A stretch of 5,214 nucleotides of DNA from JAOUJD01 sp964353935 (GTDB lineage: Bacteria > Pseudomonadota > Gammaproteobacteria > Burkholderiales > Burkholderiaceae_F). Made by a program: the position numbers and the translations under genes. Each line of letters starts with the position of its first letter. The stretch's first letter is position 1. This document shows, one piece after another, positions 1 through 4,348 of this stretch. Below the pieces are notes generated by a model. The model was given only the letters and a program-made list of their open reading frames with translations, ran no database searches and had not been told where the DNA came from. Where the stretch lies: contig CAYGXL010000183.1 in the NCBI GenBank assembly GCA_964353935.1, forward strand, positions 1 to 5,214, read 5' to 3'.

Positions 1-126
1 GTACGCGACGATCGACGGCGTGGTGCGCGCGCCCTCGCTGTTCTCGATGACCTTGATCTGGCCGCCTTCCATGACGGCGACGCACGAGTTGGTCGTTCCC
101 AGGTCAATGCCGATGATCTTTGCCAT
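1..126 (-). CDS. dnaK: DnaK (Hsp70 chaperone), N-terminal 42 residues only
   Basis: DnaK is the cytosolic ATP-dependent Hsp70 chaperone, working with DnaJ and the nucleotide exchange factor GrpE. Only the first 42 codons are present; the rest lies beyond the left edge. The fragment begins MAKIIGIDLGTTNSCVAVME and continues into the ARTTPSIVAY segment. The IDLGTTNS phosphate-binding loop 1 of the Hsp70 ATPase domain is therefore intact at residues 7-14, which is diagnostic. The ATG at 126 is preceded by AGAGG nine bases upstream, a reasonable ribosome site, and matches the family start. grpE lies 82 nt upstream on the same strand. No sigma-32 or CIRCE sequence is visible in that gap, so I infer co-transcription from the grpE heat-shock promoter. 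The gene is cut by the window edge, not broken. Confidence 0.97.
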   Translation of the reverse strand, partial: MAKIIGIDLGTTNSCVAVMEGGQIKVIENSEGARTTPSIVAY

Positions 127-208
127 GTCTGTTCCCTCTGTTTTCCGCTGTTCTGTGCGCTGTTGCGTTCAGCTGCCTGCCGCTAATGTGCGGCGCCCGT
201 GGACAAGT

Positions 209-760
209 TCAAGATTGCGCGACCGTCACCAGGGCCGGCCGCAGCACGCGGTCGGCGATGGTCCAGCCCTTCTGCAGGACCGCGACCACGTGGTTCGGTG
301 CGATGCCCTCGGGCGCGGGCACCATGGAGATCGCCTGGTGCCAGTGCGGGTCGAACTTCTCGCCCACCGGGTTGATTTCCTTCAGGTTGCTCTTCTCGAA
401 CGCCGCCTTCAGCTGCCGCAGCGTCAGTTCGACGCCCTCGCGCATGGCTTCGGGCGTGGCGCTGGTGGCTTGCAGGGCTTTCTCGAGCGAGTCGACCACC
501 GGCACGAGGCTCTCGGCGAACGACTCCACCGCGAACTTGTGCGCCTTGGCGACGTCTTCATGCGCGCGGCGCCGGACGTTGTCGGCCTCGGCTTTCGCCC
601 GCAGGAACAGGTCGTAGTTCTCGTTGGCCTTGTCGAGTGCGGTCTGCAGTTCCTTCTCGACATCGACGACGGTCGCGGTGCCGAGCGCCTGCGGCTCTAC
701 TCCCTCCGGAGCGTCGTTGCGGTCGGTCGTGTCGGCCGCCGCGCCCTCTCGTCCCTGCAT
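209..760 (-). CDS. grpE: GrpE, nucleotide exchange factor for DnaK
   Basis: GrpE releases ADP from DnaK and also acts as a thermosensor; it works as a cytosolic dimer. The reading frame gives 183 residues, normal for the family. Residues 1-30 are a low-complexity acidic/polar tail. Residues 31-100 form the long dimerisation helix, with coiled-coil character (VEKELQTALDKANENYDLFL). Residues 101-183 hold the C-terminal beta domain. The family signature is visible as FDPHWHQAI (136-144) followed by KGWTIADRVLRPALVTV (164-180), with W166 where many members have Tyr or Phe. The ATG at 760 was chosen because GGAGG sits five bases upstream and a sigma-32 promoter lies just beyond. The frame stays open upstream to 1294, but that extension runs through the promoter and has no GrpE character. 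dnaK follows 82 nt downstream. Confidence 0.96.
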   Translation of the reverse strand: MQGREGAAADTTDRNDAPEGVEPQALGTATVVDVEKELQTALDKANENYDLFLRAKAEADNVRRRAHEDVAKAHKFAVESFAESLVPVVDSLEKALQATSATPEAMREGVELTLRQLKAAFEKSNLKEINPVGEKFDPHWHQAISMVPAPEGIAPNHVVAVLQKGWTIADRVLRPALVTVAQS

Positions 761-801
761 CGATTCCTCCGGTTTTCGCTTGCCGTTCAATGGTTTAGGG
801 G

Positions 802-832
802 ATGTTGGGTCGTCTCCGCGGTTTTTCAAGGG
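802..832 (-). promoter_or_regulatory. Sigma-32 heat-shock promoter of grpE-dnaK
   Basis: On the minus strand CCCTTGAAA (832-824) is followed by a 14-nt spacer and CCCAACAT (809-802). The sigma-32 consensus is CTTGAAA, 11-16 nt, CCCCATNT. The -35 half is perfect, including the preceding CC, and the -10 half matches five of its seven specified bases. The predicted transcription start is near 795, giving a leader of about 35 nt before the grpE ATG at 760 with its GGAGG site. Position, spacing and the gene's role all agree. The start site itself is inferred. Confidence 0.8.
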
Positions 833-1009
833 AACCGGCTCGAACATCGCGGCAAGGGCAGGACGAGGCGGTCGGCGCCGGCCCGTTGCGACATTTGCGA
901 GCGTTTCCTGGCGGCAATCCGCCGTCCGCCTTCGCCGTAACACGGGATCGGATGACCTATCGCCTCGCCCGCGCTCCCCGTACAAAGCAGGCCAGAAGGT
1001 GGACGCCCA
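833..1009. other. Divergent intergenic region between grpE promoter and the small + strand gene
   Basis: With the grpE leader and promoter, the gene-free gap runs from 761 to 1009. No gene is supported here. A perfect 5-bp hairpin (GGCGG-CAAT-CCGCC, 910-923) is present without a T tract. AGAAGGTGG at 994-1002 serves as the ribosome site for the GTG at 1010. I could not find a convincing plus-strand -35/-10 pair; the best AT-richer spots are TAACAC (938-943) and TACAAA (981-986), both weak. No CIRCE (TTAGCACTC-N9-GAGTGCTAA) is present. Confidence 0.5.
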
Positions 1010-1357
1010 GTGACGAAGGCACCGAACGTGAATCCGCGGGCAGCCGCGGGGATGATGGAAGGGCAGGCCCCGATCGCCCTGGTCGGCCTGCTCGCCATCG
1101 GCGTCATCATCGCGGTCAACTACTTCGCGCGACCCCAGGTTGGCGCCGCGGATCGCGCGCCGGGCGCGACGGACTGCAAGGGGTGCGGCAAGGTGGTGGC
1201 CGTGCGGCACTCCGCGCACTCGGTCCCGGTGACCTACGTCGAAGTCCAGATGACCGACGGCTCGGTCCGCACGCTGCGGGCGCCGGCCCGGCAATTCAGC
1301 GTCGGCGACTCGGTCGAGGTGAAGGACGACGCGCTGACCCTGCGCGGCCCGACGTAG
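1010..1357 (+). CDS. Small single-TM envelope protein resembling a glycine-zipper 2TM protein without the zipper
   Basis: A 115-residue protein of unproven function. The start is GTG at 1010, supported by AAGGTGG seven bases upstream; an ATG-ATG at 1052 has a poorer ribosome site. Residues 1-20 are polar. Residues 21-40 (PIALVGLLAIGVIIAVNYFA) form one hydrophobic helix without a clear signal peptidase or lipobox site, so an N-terminal anchor with the rest probably periplasmic is inferred. CKGCGKVVAVR (56-66) then leads to a beta-rich tail with YVEVQMTDGSVRTL (76-89) and FSVGDSVEV (96-104). From memory, the CxxCGxVxxVR segment and the V.M.DGS.RT...VGD.V.V tail are both hallmarks of proteobacterial glycine-zipper 2TM (17 kDa antigen/SlyB-like) proteins, but the Gly-rich hairpin that normally separates them is absent. 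It diverges from grpE and converges on hemH. Existence as a gene is likely; family assignment is tentative. Confidence 0.75.
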   Translation: MTKAPNVNPRAAAGMMEGQAPIALVGLLAIGVIIAVNYFARPQVGAADRAPGATDCKGCGKVVAVRHSAHSVPVTYVEVQMTDGSVRTLRAPARQFSVGDSVEVKDDALTLRGPT

Positions 1358-1405
1358 GGCCTGTCAACGCCTGGCCCGGCGCATGCGCCGGGCCTTGGAC
1401 AGGCC
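1358..1405. terminator. Nested hairpin filling the convergent gap; probable bidirectional terminator
   Basis: A perfect 22-bp palindrome at 1373-1394 (arms GGCCCGGCGC and GCGCCGGGCC around AT) lies inside a second perfect inverted repeat, GGCCTGTC (1358-1365) with GACAGGCC (1398-1405). The left outer arm starts one base after the TAG of the small plus-strand gene, and the right arm ends on the last base of the hemH stop codon. The structure is symmetric, so it can form in transcripts from either side. Neither side has a T tract, so intrinsic termination is not certain. A stalling or 3'-end protecting hairpin, or Rho-dependent termination, is equally possible. Confidence 0.7.
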
Positions 1406-2517
1406 TAGTCTGGCGCTCCGCCCAGGAGCGCCTGCGCGCGACTGCGTGCCGCTTCGGCCGCGCGTTCGTCCGCGTGACCGCGCGCCACGTCCCAGCCCTG
1501 CATATGCCGTTGCGCCAGCCGCGCCAGCGCATGGATGTAGGCCGGCGATCCGTTGAGGCACGGGATGTACCGGTACTCCTGCCCTCCAGCCGCCACGAAC
1601 TCCTGCTTGCCTTCCATGGCGATCTCCTCGAGCGTTTCGAGGCAGTCGGCGGGGAAGCCGGGACACATCACGTCGACCCGCCGAACGCCGTTCCGGGCCA
1701 GTTCGTGCAGGGTCGGCGCGGTATAGGGCTGCAGCCACTCGGCCTTGCCGAAGCGCGACTGGAACGTGACGAGGTAGTCGTCCTTGCCCAGCCCGAGCGC
1801 TTCGGCCAGCAGCCGCCCCGTCTTCCGGCACTCGCAGTGGTACGGATCGCCGAGCATCAGCGTGCGCTTCGGCACGCCGTGGAAGCTCATCACCAGCTTG
1901 CCTCCGGCGTCCTGCGCGCGGCCGTGGGCCTTCCAGTGCGCGAGGACCGACTGCTTCAGCGCGTCGATGTAGCCGGGATCGTCGTGGAAGTGCTTCACCC
2001 AGCGCACCTCCGGCACGTTGCGGGTGCGCTTCCACTCGTCGAACAGCGCGTCGAGCACCGAGGCCGTGGTCGTGCCCGAGTACTGCGGATACATCGGAAC
2101 GACCAGCACGCGCTCAGTGTGCTGGCGCTGCAGTTCGGCCAGCACCGAGGCGATCGACGGCTCGCCGTAACGCATCGCCAGGACCACGTCCGCCTCGACG
2201 CCCTGTTCCCCGAGGTAGCCGCGCAGCAGCGTGGCCTGCTCGCGCGAGTGCACCATCAGCGGCGAGCCGCGCTCGGTCCAGATCGCCGCGTACTTGGCCG
2301 CCGACTTGCGCGGCCGCAGCGTGAGGATGATCCCGTGGAGGATCGGCCACCAGACGAGGCGCGGGATCTCGACGACGCGCGGATCGGAGAGGAACTCCCT
2401 CAGGTAGCGCCGCACGGCGCCGGGCTGCGGCGCTTCGGGCGTTCCGAGATTGACCAGAAGGACCGCGGTCCGCGACCGGGTGCCGTGGGAGTACGGCGCT
2501 TCGTTCAGGAATGACAT
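1405..2517 (-). CDS. hemH: Ferrochelatase HemH (protoheme ferro-lyase)
   Basis: HemH inserts Fe2+ into protoporphyrin IX, the last step of protoheme synthesis, in the cytosol at the membrane surface. The frame gives 370 residues from the ATG at 2517, typical for betaproteobacteria. Landmarks in order: AVLLVNLGTPEAP (18-30); SDPRVVEIPRLVWWPILHG (44-62); MYPQYS (142-147); the ferrochelatase signature LVMSFHGVPKRTLMLGDPY (208-226) with the metal-site histidine H213; TFQSRFGKAEWLQPYT (251-266); and CPGFPADCLETLEE (285-298), whose E294 corresponds to the conserved active-site glutamate. The start at 2517 gives the family-like MSFLNEAPYS. An in-frame ATG at 2565 would add 16 residues of unlike sequence and overlaps a possible -10 box. 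The ribosome site is weak (GAGAA about ten bases upstream). The stop codon touches the convergent hairpin. Confidence 0.96.
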   Translation of the reverse strand: MSFLNEAPYSHGTRSRTAVLLVNLGTPEAPQPGAVRRYLREFLSDPRVVEIPRLVWWPILHGIILTLRPRKSAAKYAAIWTERGSPLMVHSREQATLLRGYLGEQGVEADVVLAMRYGEPSIASVLAELQRQHTERVLVVPMYPQYSGTTTASVLDALFDEWKRTRNVPEVRWVKHFHDDPGYIDALKQSVLAHWKAHGRAQDAGGKLVMSFHGVPKRTLMLGDPYHCECRKTGRLLAEALGLGKDDYLVTFQSRFGKAEWLQPYTAPTLHELARNGVRRVDVMCPGFPADCLETLEEIAMEGKQEFVAAGGQEYRYIPCLNGSPAYIHALARLAQRHMQGWDVARGHADERAAEAARSRAQALLGGAPD

Positions 2518-2563
2518 CGTGGAGGCGTTCTCGAGGGTGGAGCGGCAGGGTACCGCGCGCGAC

Positions 2564-2569
2564 ATTGTA
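2564..2569 (-). promoter_or_regulatory. Candidate -10 box of hemH
   Basis: TACAAT reads on the minus strand from 2569 to 2564, close to the TATAAT consensus and conspicuous in very GC-rich surroundings. It would start transcription near 2557, leaving a leader of about 40 nt before the hemH ATG at 2517. I see no good -35 at 16-18 nt, so the call rests on one half of the promoter and on position. Confidence 0.35.
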
Positions 2570-2609
2570 AGAAGGTGCGCCGCATACGCGCTCGATCGAA
2601 CCTGGCGGG

Positions 2610-2715
2610 GCCGTCGCCTGCGCCTGGGCGGGCGGCGGGGTGCCTCCCTCCACGCCCGTCGCGGCGGGCGTCATACGGCGCGCGAAGCTCCCTGCGGGCC
2701 AGCAGATTTCTGAGC
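2610..2715 (+). repeat. Repeat copy 1 (forward, outer subtype)
   Basis: The blocks are GGGGTGCCTC (2637-2646), GCGGCGGGCG (2661-2670) and GCGGGCC (2694-2700), with gaps of 14 and 23 nt. Upstream, GCGCCTGGG (2620-2628) and the following bases match copy 2 with only transition differences. A short hairpin ACGCCCG-N6-CGGGCGT (2652-2671) lies inside. The 23-nt gap between the second and third block is shared only with copy 4, so these two outer copies form one subtype. Confidence 0.65.
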
Positions 2716-2741
2716 GCGGTCGTCGCTGCGCCGAAGATAGT

Positions 2742-2853
2742 GCCTCGCGGCGACGCCCACTCGGCCCGCCACCCTCGCGCAACTGGCACGCCCGCCGCCT
2801 GACGGTCGCTCCGCGAGGCGCCCCACCACTCACCCAGGCGCCGCGCGTGTGGT
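2742..2853 (-). repeat. Repeat copy 2 (reverse, inner subtype)
   Basis: Read on the minus strand, the blocks are GGGGCGCCTC (2824-2815), GCGGCGGGCG (2798-2789) and GCGGGCC (2769-2763), with gaps of 16 and 19 nt. It shares CCTCGCGGAGCG, GGCGGGCCGAG and the upstream GCGCGGCGC with copy 3 in inverted orientation, over roughly 110 bp. Upstream of the first block it matches copy 1 over about 27 bp with only C/T and A/G changes. Confidence 0.7.
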
Positions 2854-2942
2854 CGGGAAGGAAAGGCTCACTGGCGCTGGCCTCGGAAGTCTCAGGGATG
2901 TGCCGCGATGGCGCCGCTCGATGGCCGGGCGCGTACCAACGC

Positions 2943-3062
2943 GCATCCACAAGGCGCGGCGCGTCGATCGCGGTGTGGGGTGCCTCGCGGAGCGCGACGC
3001 CGTGCGGCGGGCGTCGCATTCCAGAGGCTGCGGCGGGCCGAGAGCAACACCGGCCGGAAGGC
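2943..3062 (+). repeat. Repeat copy 3 (forward, inner subtype)
   Basis: The blocks are GGGGTGCCTC (2977-2986), GCGGCGGGCG (3004-3013) and GCGGGCC (3033-3039), with gaps of 17 and 19 nt. It mirrors copy 2, including TGCCTCGCGGAGCG and GGCGGGCCGAG. The shared 19-nt gap and the shared extra matches place copies 2 and 3 in one subtype. Confidence 0.7.
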
Positions 3063-3090
3063 ACGACCGGCGGAACCGCGAGAGCTCACG

Positions 3091-3195
3091 CCGAAAGCTG
3101 CCGGCCCGCGAGAAGTGCCCTTGACCCAGTGTCGCCCGCCGCGCGTCGCGCGGAGTCGAGGCGCCCCGCAGCGCGCTCGGCGCGCATGAGACGCC
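3091..3195 (-). repeat. Repeat copy 4 (reverse, outer subtype)
   Basis: Read on the minus strand, the blocks are GGGGCGCCTC (3167-3158), GCGGCGGGCG (3142-3133) and GCGGGCC (3109-3103), with gaps of 15 and 23 nt. The sequence after the third block, GGCAGCTTTCGG, matches copy 1 (AGCAGATTTCTG) closely. Upstream similarity beyond about 3195 is lost in the A/T-richer terminator region. Confidence 0.65.
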
Positions 3196-3201
3196 CGCGC
3201 A

Positions 3202-3233
3202 CTCAACAAACAAGGACCGCTAACACCGAGCGG
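3202..3233 (-). terminator. Candidate intrinsic terminator of hrcA
   Basis: On the minus strand, nine bases after the hrcA stop, CCGCT (3233-3229), a 7-nt loop and AGCGG (3221-3217) form a short perfect stem. It is followed by a T-rich run, CCTTGTTTGTT (3215-3205). A G-T pair can lengthen the stem to six. The stem is short for a GC-rich genome, but the T-rich tail is striking in this context. A second small stem, GGCC-TTTA-GGCC, lies between it and the stop codon. Confidence 0.5.
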
Positions 3234-3242
3234 CCTAAAGGC

Positions 3243-4259
3243 CTACTGGCTCTGCGACAGCACGTTCGACAGCAGCTTCGCCGTGATGTCGACGATCGGG
3301 ATCACCCGCTCGTACGCCATGCGCGTGGGGCCGATGACGCCGAGCGTGCCGATCACCTTGCCGTCGACCGTGTACGGCGCGACCACCATGCTCATGTCGT
3401 CGACCGGCACGAGCGTCGACTCCCCGCCGATGTAGATCTGAACGCCATGGGCGTTGATCGCCGTGTCGAGCAGCTGCATCAGCCGGCTGCGGTGGTCGAA
3501 GAGATCGAACATGCGGCGCAGCTTGTCCATGTCGGTGGCGAGATCCGACACGCCCAGCAGGTTGCGTTCGCCGGAGATCACCACCGGCTCGGACTCCTCG
3601 GCCGCCTGGCTGCCTGCCTGCAGCGCCGACTCCATCAGGCGCGAGATGTCCTCGCGCAGGATGCGAAGGTCGCCGTGCAGCCGCTCGCGCACCTCGCCGA
3701 AGGAGCGCCCGGCGAACTGCTCGTTCAGGATGTTGGCGGCCTCGACCAGCTGCGACGGCGTGTACGGCGCTTCCGTCATCAGCACGCGGTTCTGCACGTC
3801 GCCCTCGGGCGTCACGATGATCAGCAGCACCCGCCGGTCCGACAGCCGCACGAACTCGACCTGCCGGAACGCCGAAGTGCGCCGCGGCGTCAGCACGACG
3901 CCGGCGAACTGCGACAGGCGCGAAAGCAGCTGTGCCGCGTTCTGGATGGCGCGGCTGGGATCGGCGACCTGCAACTGCCCCTGCATCAGGTCGGTCTGCT
4001 GCTGCTCCAGCGGCTGCACGGTCAGCAGGCTGTCGACGAAGAGCCGGTAGCCACGCGGCGTCGGCACCCGGCCGGCCGACGTGTGGGGGCTGGAGACGAA
4101 CCCCATGTCCTCGAGGTCCGCCATCACGTTCCGGATGGTCGCCGGCGACAGCTCCAGCCCCGAGATCCGGGCCAGCGCGCGCGACCCGACCGGCTGACCG
4201 TCGGCGATGTAACGCTCGATCAGGGTCTTGAGCACTCGTCTGGATCGATCGTCGAGCAT
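3243..4259 (-). CDS. hrcA: HrcA, heat-inducible transcription repressor
   Basis: HrcA binds CIRCE operators (TTAGCACTC-N9-GAGTGCTAA) and represses chaperone genes; GroEL keeps it active. From the ATG at 4259 it has 338 residues, the usual length. The N-terminal winged helix is clear: KTLIERYIADGQPVGSR, then LSPATIRNVMADLEDMGF (recognition region, about residues 37-54), then SSPHTSAGRVPTPRGYRLF (wing, about 56-74). The central part has the long GAF-like domain, and the C-terminal part contains a VVAPYTVDGKVIGTLGVIGP segment and ends in SQSQ. Another ATG at 4268 adds three residues. I prefer 4259 because relatives begin MLD and because a CATAAT box overlaps the 4268 codon. Neither start has a good ribosome site. 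It diverges from nadK. No CIRCE is visible nearby, so autoregulation is not evident. Confidence 0.96.
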   Translation of the reverse strand: MLDDRSRRVLKTLIERYIADGQPVGSRALARISGLELSPATIRNVMADLEDMGFVSSPHTSAGRVPTPRGYRLFVDSLLTVQPLEQQQTDLMQGQLQVADPSRAIQNAAQLLSRLSQFAGVVLTPRRTSAFRQVEFVRLSDRRVLLIIVTPEGDVQNRVLMTEAPYTPSQLVEAANILNEQFAGRSFGEVRERLHGDLRILREDISRLMESALQAGSQAAEESEPVVISGERNLLGVSDLATDMDKLRRMFDLFDHRSRLMQLLDTAINAHGVQIYIGGESTLVPVDDMSMVVAPYTVDGKVIGTLGVIGPTRMAYERVIPIVDITAKLLSNVLSQSQ

Positions 4260-4279
4260 GGCAACCATTATGACCGCAA

Positions 4280-4291
4280 GCAGGGCCCTGC
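4280..4291. repeat. 12-bp perfect palindrome upstream of hrcA
   Basis: GCAGGGCCCTGC is self-complementary. It covers about -21 to -32 relative to the inferred hrcA start at 4259, i.e. the -10/-35 spacer and the edge of the -35 area. It could be a protein-binding site, but a 12-bp GC palindrome can also arise by chance. Confidence 0.3.
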
Positions 4292-4297
4292 AGCGCT

Positions 4298-4313
4298 GTC
4301 TCGCGTTCGAGAC
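4298..4313. promoter_or_regulatory. Inverted repeat GTCTCG-N4-CGAGAC at the midpoint of the divergent promoters
   Basis: A perfect 6-bp inverted repeat has its centre at 4305.5, within 1.5 nt of the midpoint (4304) between the two CATAAT boxes. It lies between the expected -35 positions of hrcA (about 4290-4295) and nadK (about 4313-4318). Such placement suits a shared regulator of both genes. It does not resemble CIRCE. The role is inferred from position only. Confidence 0.35.
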
Positions 4314-4348
4314 GGGCGCGGATGGAGGGTTCCTGCATAATCATTCGC

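Larger units (their letters stand above)
2603..3200. repeat. Giant imperfect palindrome (about 600 bp, centre near 2901) between hrcA and hemH
   Basis: This fills most of the 725-nt gap between hemH and hrcA, and I see no credible gene in it. Three blocks, GGGGYGCCTC, GCGGCGGGCG and GCGGGCC, recur in this order four times: forward, reverse, forward, reverse. Pairing the outermost copies gives coordinate sums of 5804, 5803 and 5803; pairing the inner copies gives 5801, 5802 and 5802. The whole stretch is therefore one nearly gap-free inverted repeat. Sequence between blocks also pairs: 2699-2712 against the complement of 3091-3104 differs at three of fourteen positions. Similarity fades outside about 2603 and 3200, where a candidate hemH promoter and hrcA terminator sit. 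Each arm is itself an imperfect palindrome (centres near 2730 and 3072). Function unknown: non-coding RNA, MITE-like remnant or nucleoid site are all possible. Confidence 0.75.
4260..4348. promoter_or_regulatory. Divergent hrcA/nadK promoter region with mirrored CATAAT boxes
   Basis: CATAAT occurs on the minus strand at 4272-4267 and on the plus strand at 4336-4341. In both directions exactly seven bases separate the box from an ATG (4259 for hrcA, 4349 for nadK). If the boxes are -10 elements, both transcripts would begin at or next to the start codon and be leaderless. Clear -35 hexamers are missing on both sides. GGAGGG (4324-4329) lies 19 nt before the nadK ATG, too far to act as its ribosome site. 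Confidence 0.5.

Noticed and set aside
179..194. Small inverted repeat GCCGC-N6-GCGGC between grpE and dnaK
   Set aside because: The stem is only 5 bp with no T tract; too weak to call a terminator or attenuator, though it could slightly affect grpE-dnaK read-through.
1205..1225. GCACTC repeated twice within the small plus-strand gene
   Set aside because: Direct rather than inverted arrangement and within coding sequence, so not an HrcA operator.
761..1294. Open N-terminal extension of the grpE frame
   Set aside because: It runs through the sigma-32 promoter and the ribosome site of grpE, overlaps the small plus-strand gene, and has no family resemblance.
802..2514. Long plus-strand frame antisense to hemH
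   Set aside because: Arg/His/Val-rich composition typical of the shadow of a GC-rich gene; hemH on the other strand is unmistakable.
2830..3213. Overlapping 90-130 codon frames on both strands inside the palindrome
   Set aside because: Several frames are open at once on both strands, all Arg/Ala/Gly/Pro-rich. The repeat copies do not conserve any one reading frame, so non-coding repeat is the better explanation.
4228..4259. CIRCE-like half site (GAGTGCT on the minus strand) at the start of hrcA
   Set aside because: It encodes the conserved RVLKTL segment, the other half (TTAGCACTC) is absent at the required 9-nt spacing, and it lies inside the gene.
2640..4340. 566-codon plus-strand frame covering the palindrome and the antisense of hrcA
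   Set aside because: No start signal or recognisable domain. The part over hrcA is a mirror of real coding sequence, and the rest lies in the palindrome.
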